DNA from: Candidatus Enterocloster excrementipullorum
Lineage (GTDB): Bacteria > Bacillota > Clostridia > Lachnospirales > Lachnospiraceae
DNA length: 64,000 bases
Assembly (NCBI GenBank): GCA_019119575.1
Contig: DWWT01000029.1
Span: 1-64,000, forward strand
Direction: 5' to 3'
The notes below the pieces were generated by a model that worked only from the letters and a program-made list of their open reading frames with translations, had not been told where the DNA came from and did no database searches. The first letter of the stretch is position 1. Every line of letters begins with the position of its first letter. This document shows positions 63,785-64,000 of this stretch, piece by piece. The position numbers and the translations under genes are program-made.

Positions 63785-64000
63785 TCACCGCACAAACCGC
63801 GTGATATTCTCTTCATTCAGCACAAATTCGTAGCTGTTGATGTCCTGCCGCTCTGTCCATCCGATTCCCTGCCAGAAGGCGTTTCCCACCTGGTTCTGCT
63901 TAAACGCGATCAGGCTCACCTTGCTCACGCCCTCTTTTTGAAGCGCCTCTATGGCCCGGCGCACCATGCGGTAGCCGATGCCGTGCTTGCGGTATTCTTT
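63785..64000 (-). CDS. GNAT-family acetyltransferase, C-terminal part
   Basis: The last 71 codons of a gene that continues past the right edge. The acetyl-CoA loop reads YRKHGIGYRMVRRAIEAL (Arg-x-x-Gly-x-Gly), followed by VSLIAFKQNQVGNAFWQ and GWTERQDINSYEFVL, a typical GNAT end. It stands 56 bp ahead of argJ in the arginine operon, so a role in glutamate acetylation is possible, but small GNATs of this type have many substrates. Confidence 0.8.
   Translation of the reverse strand, partial: KEYRKHGIGYRMVRRAIEALQKEGVSKVSLIAFKQNQVGNAFWQGIGWTERQDINSYEFVLNEENITRFVR

Noticed and set aside
1-64000. CRISPR array, complete IS element or prophage
   Set aside because: No regularly spaced identical repeats, no transposase or integrase motif and no phage structural gene was seen. 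The structured repeat at 43861-44036 is the only mobile-like candidate.

Overview
The window looks like chromosome of a low-to-mid GC, spore-forming Clostridia, most likely Lachnospiraceae (Enterocloster/Lachnoclostridium type). The basis is gene content, read by eye: smpB-rnr-secG, a thiSFGHE operon, TRAP and AbgT transporters, CIRCE-controlled small heat-shock genes, a YesN/YesM system, a collagen-like spore-surface-type protein, choline-binding-type cell wall repeats, and no outer-membrane biogenesis genes. No search was run, so the genus is inference.

Layout. 1-3101: start of yaaA, then a decayed RodA/penicillin-binding-protein pair. 3452-11233: a YesM/YesN two-component system divergent from a sugar ABC transporter, a 2-hydroxyacid dehydrogenase and a HpcH/HpaI aldolase, probably uptake and breakdown of a sugar or sugar acid. 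11274-17050: the most unusual block, a Lon-like AAA+ ATPase without a protease domain next to two divergent, distantly paralogous proteins of unknown function (620 and 644 aa). 17050-19912: remnant of a 2,4-diaminopentanoate dehydrogenase, rlmD, a small membrane protein, and an orphan six-unit Pho box driving a possible short RNA. 19913-25230: TRAP transporter, amidohydrolase and LysR regulator. 25251-31067: tRNA-Glu, two Hsp20 genes under a CIRCE promoter, smpB, rnr, secG, manA. 31071-34592: cell-wall-binding protein, glycosyltransferase and collagen-like protein. 34601-38799: DUF3990/XRE remnant, 1-phosphofructokinase, macro-domain protein, GNAT and a frameshifted AlbA_2 regulator. 38933-43721: class D beta-lactamase lipoprotein, an Amt-PII fusion, and a CoA-disulfide reductase/rhodanese. 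43763-44036: a highly structured palindromic repeat element. 44044-50381: MalY-type lyase, AbgT transporter and M24 peptidase under a sigma-54 promoter, with the sigma-54 activator gene upstream. 50445-54239: complete thiSFGHE. 54261-60138: a MacA/MacB-like export pump with two tandem TolC-like proteins. 60292-64000: argJ-argB-argD plus a partial GNAT.

The best candidate for an undescribed system is 11341-17013. The two large proteins share a [LM]YV[DN]G motif, a P-x-W/F-rich hinge before a coiled coil, a PVD...[DN]P-x-SI segment and a [IV]S[IF][DN]EL motif ahead of a Gln/Arg-rich tail. They are transcribed from back-to-back promoters with mirror-image arrays of TTTTGCCA-like boxes. The neighbouring ATPase has intact Walker A, sensor and arginine-finger residues, but Asn replaces the Walker B Asp.

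Other points of interest are a fully readable sigma-54 circuit (promoter, upstream repeats, activator), the orphan Pho box, a 132-nt four-way-junction palindrome, a thiamine operon with no TPP riboswitch signature, TolC-like proteins in an apparent monoderm, and several genes caught in decay.
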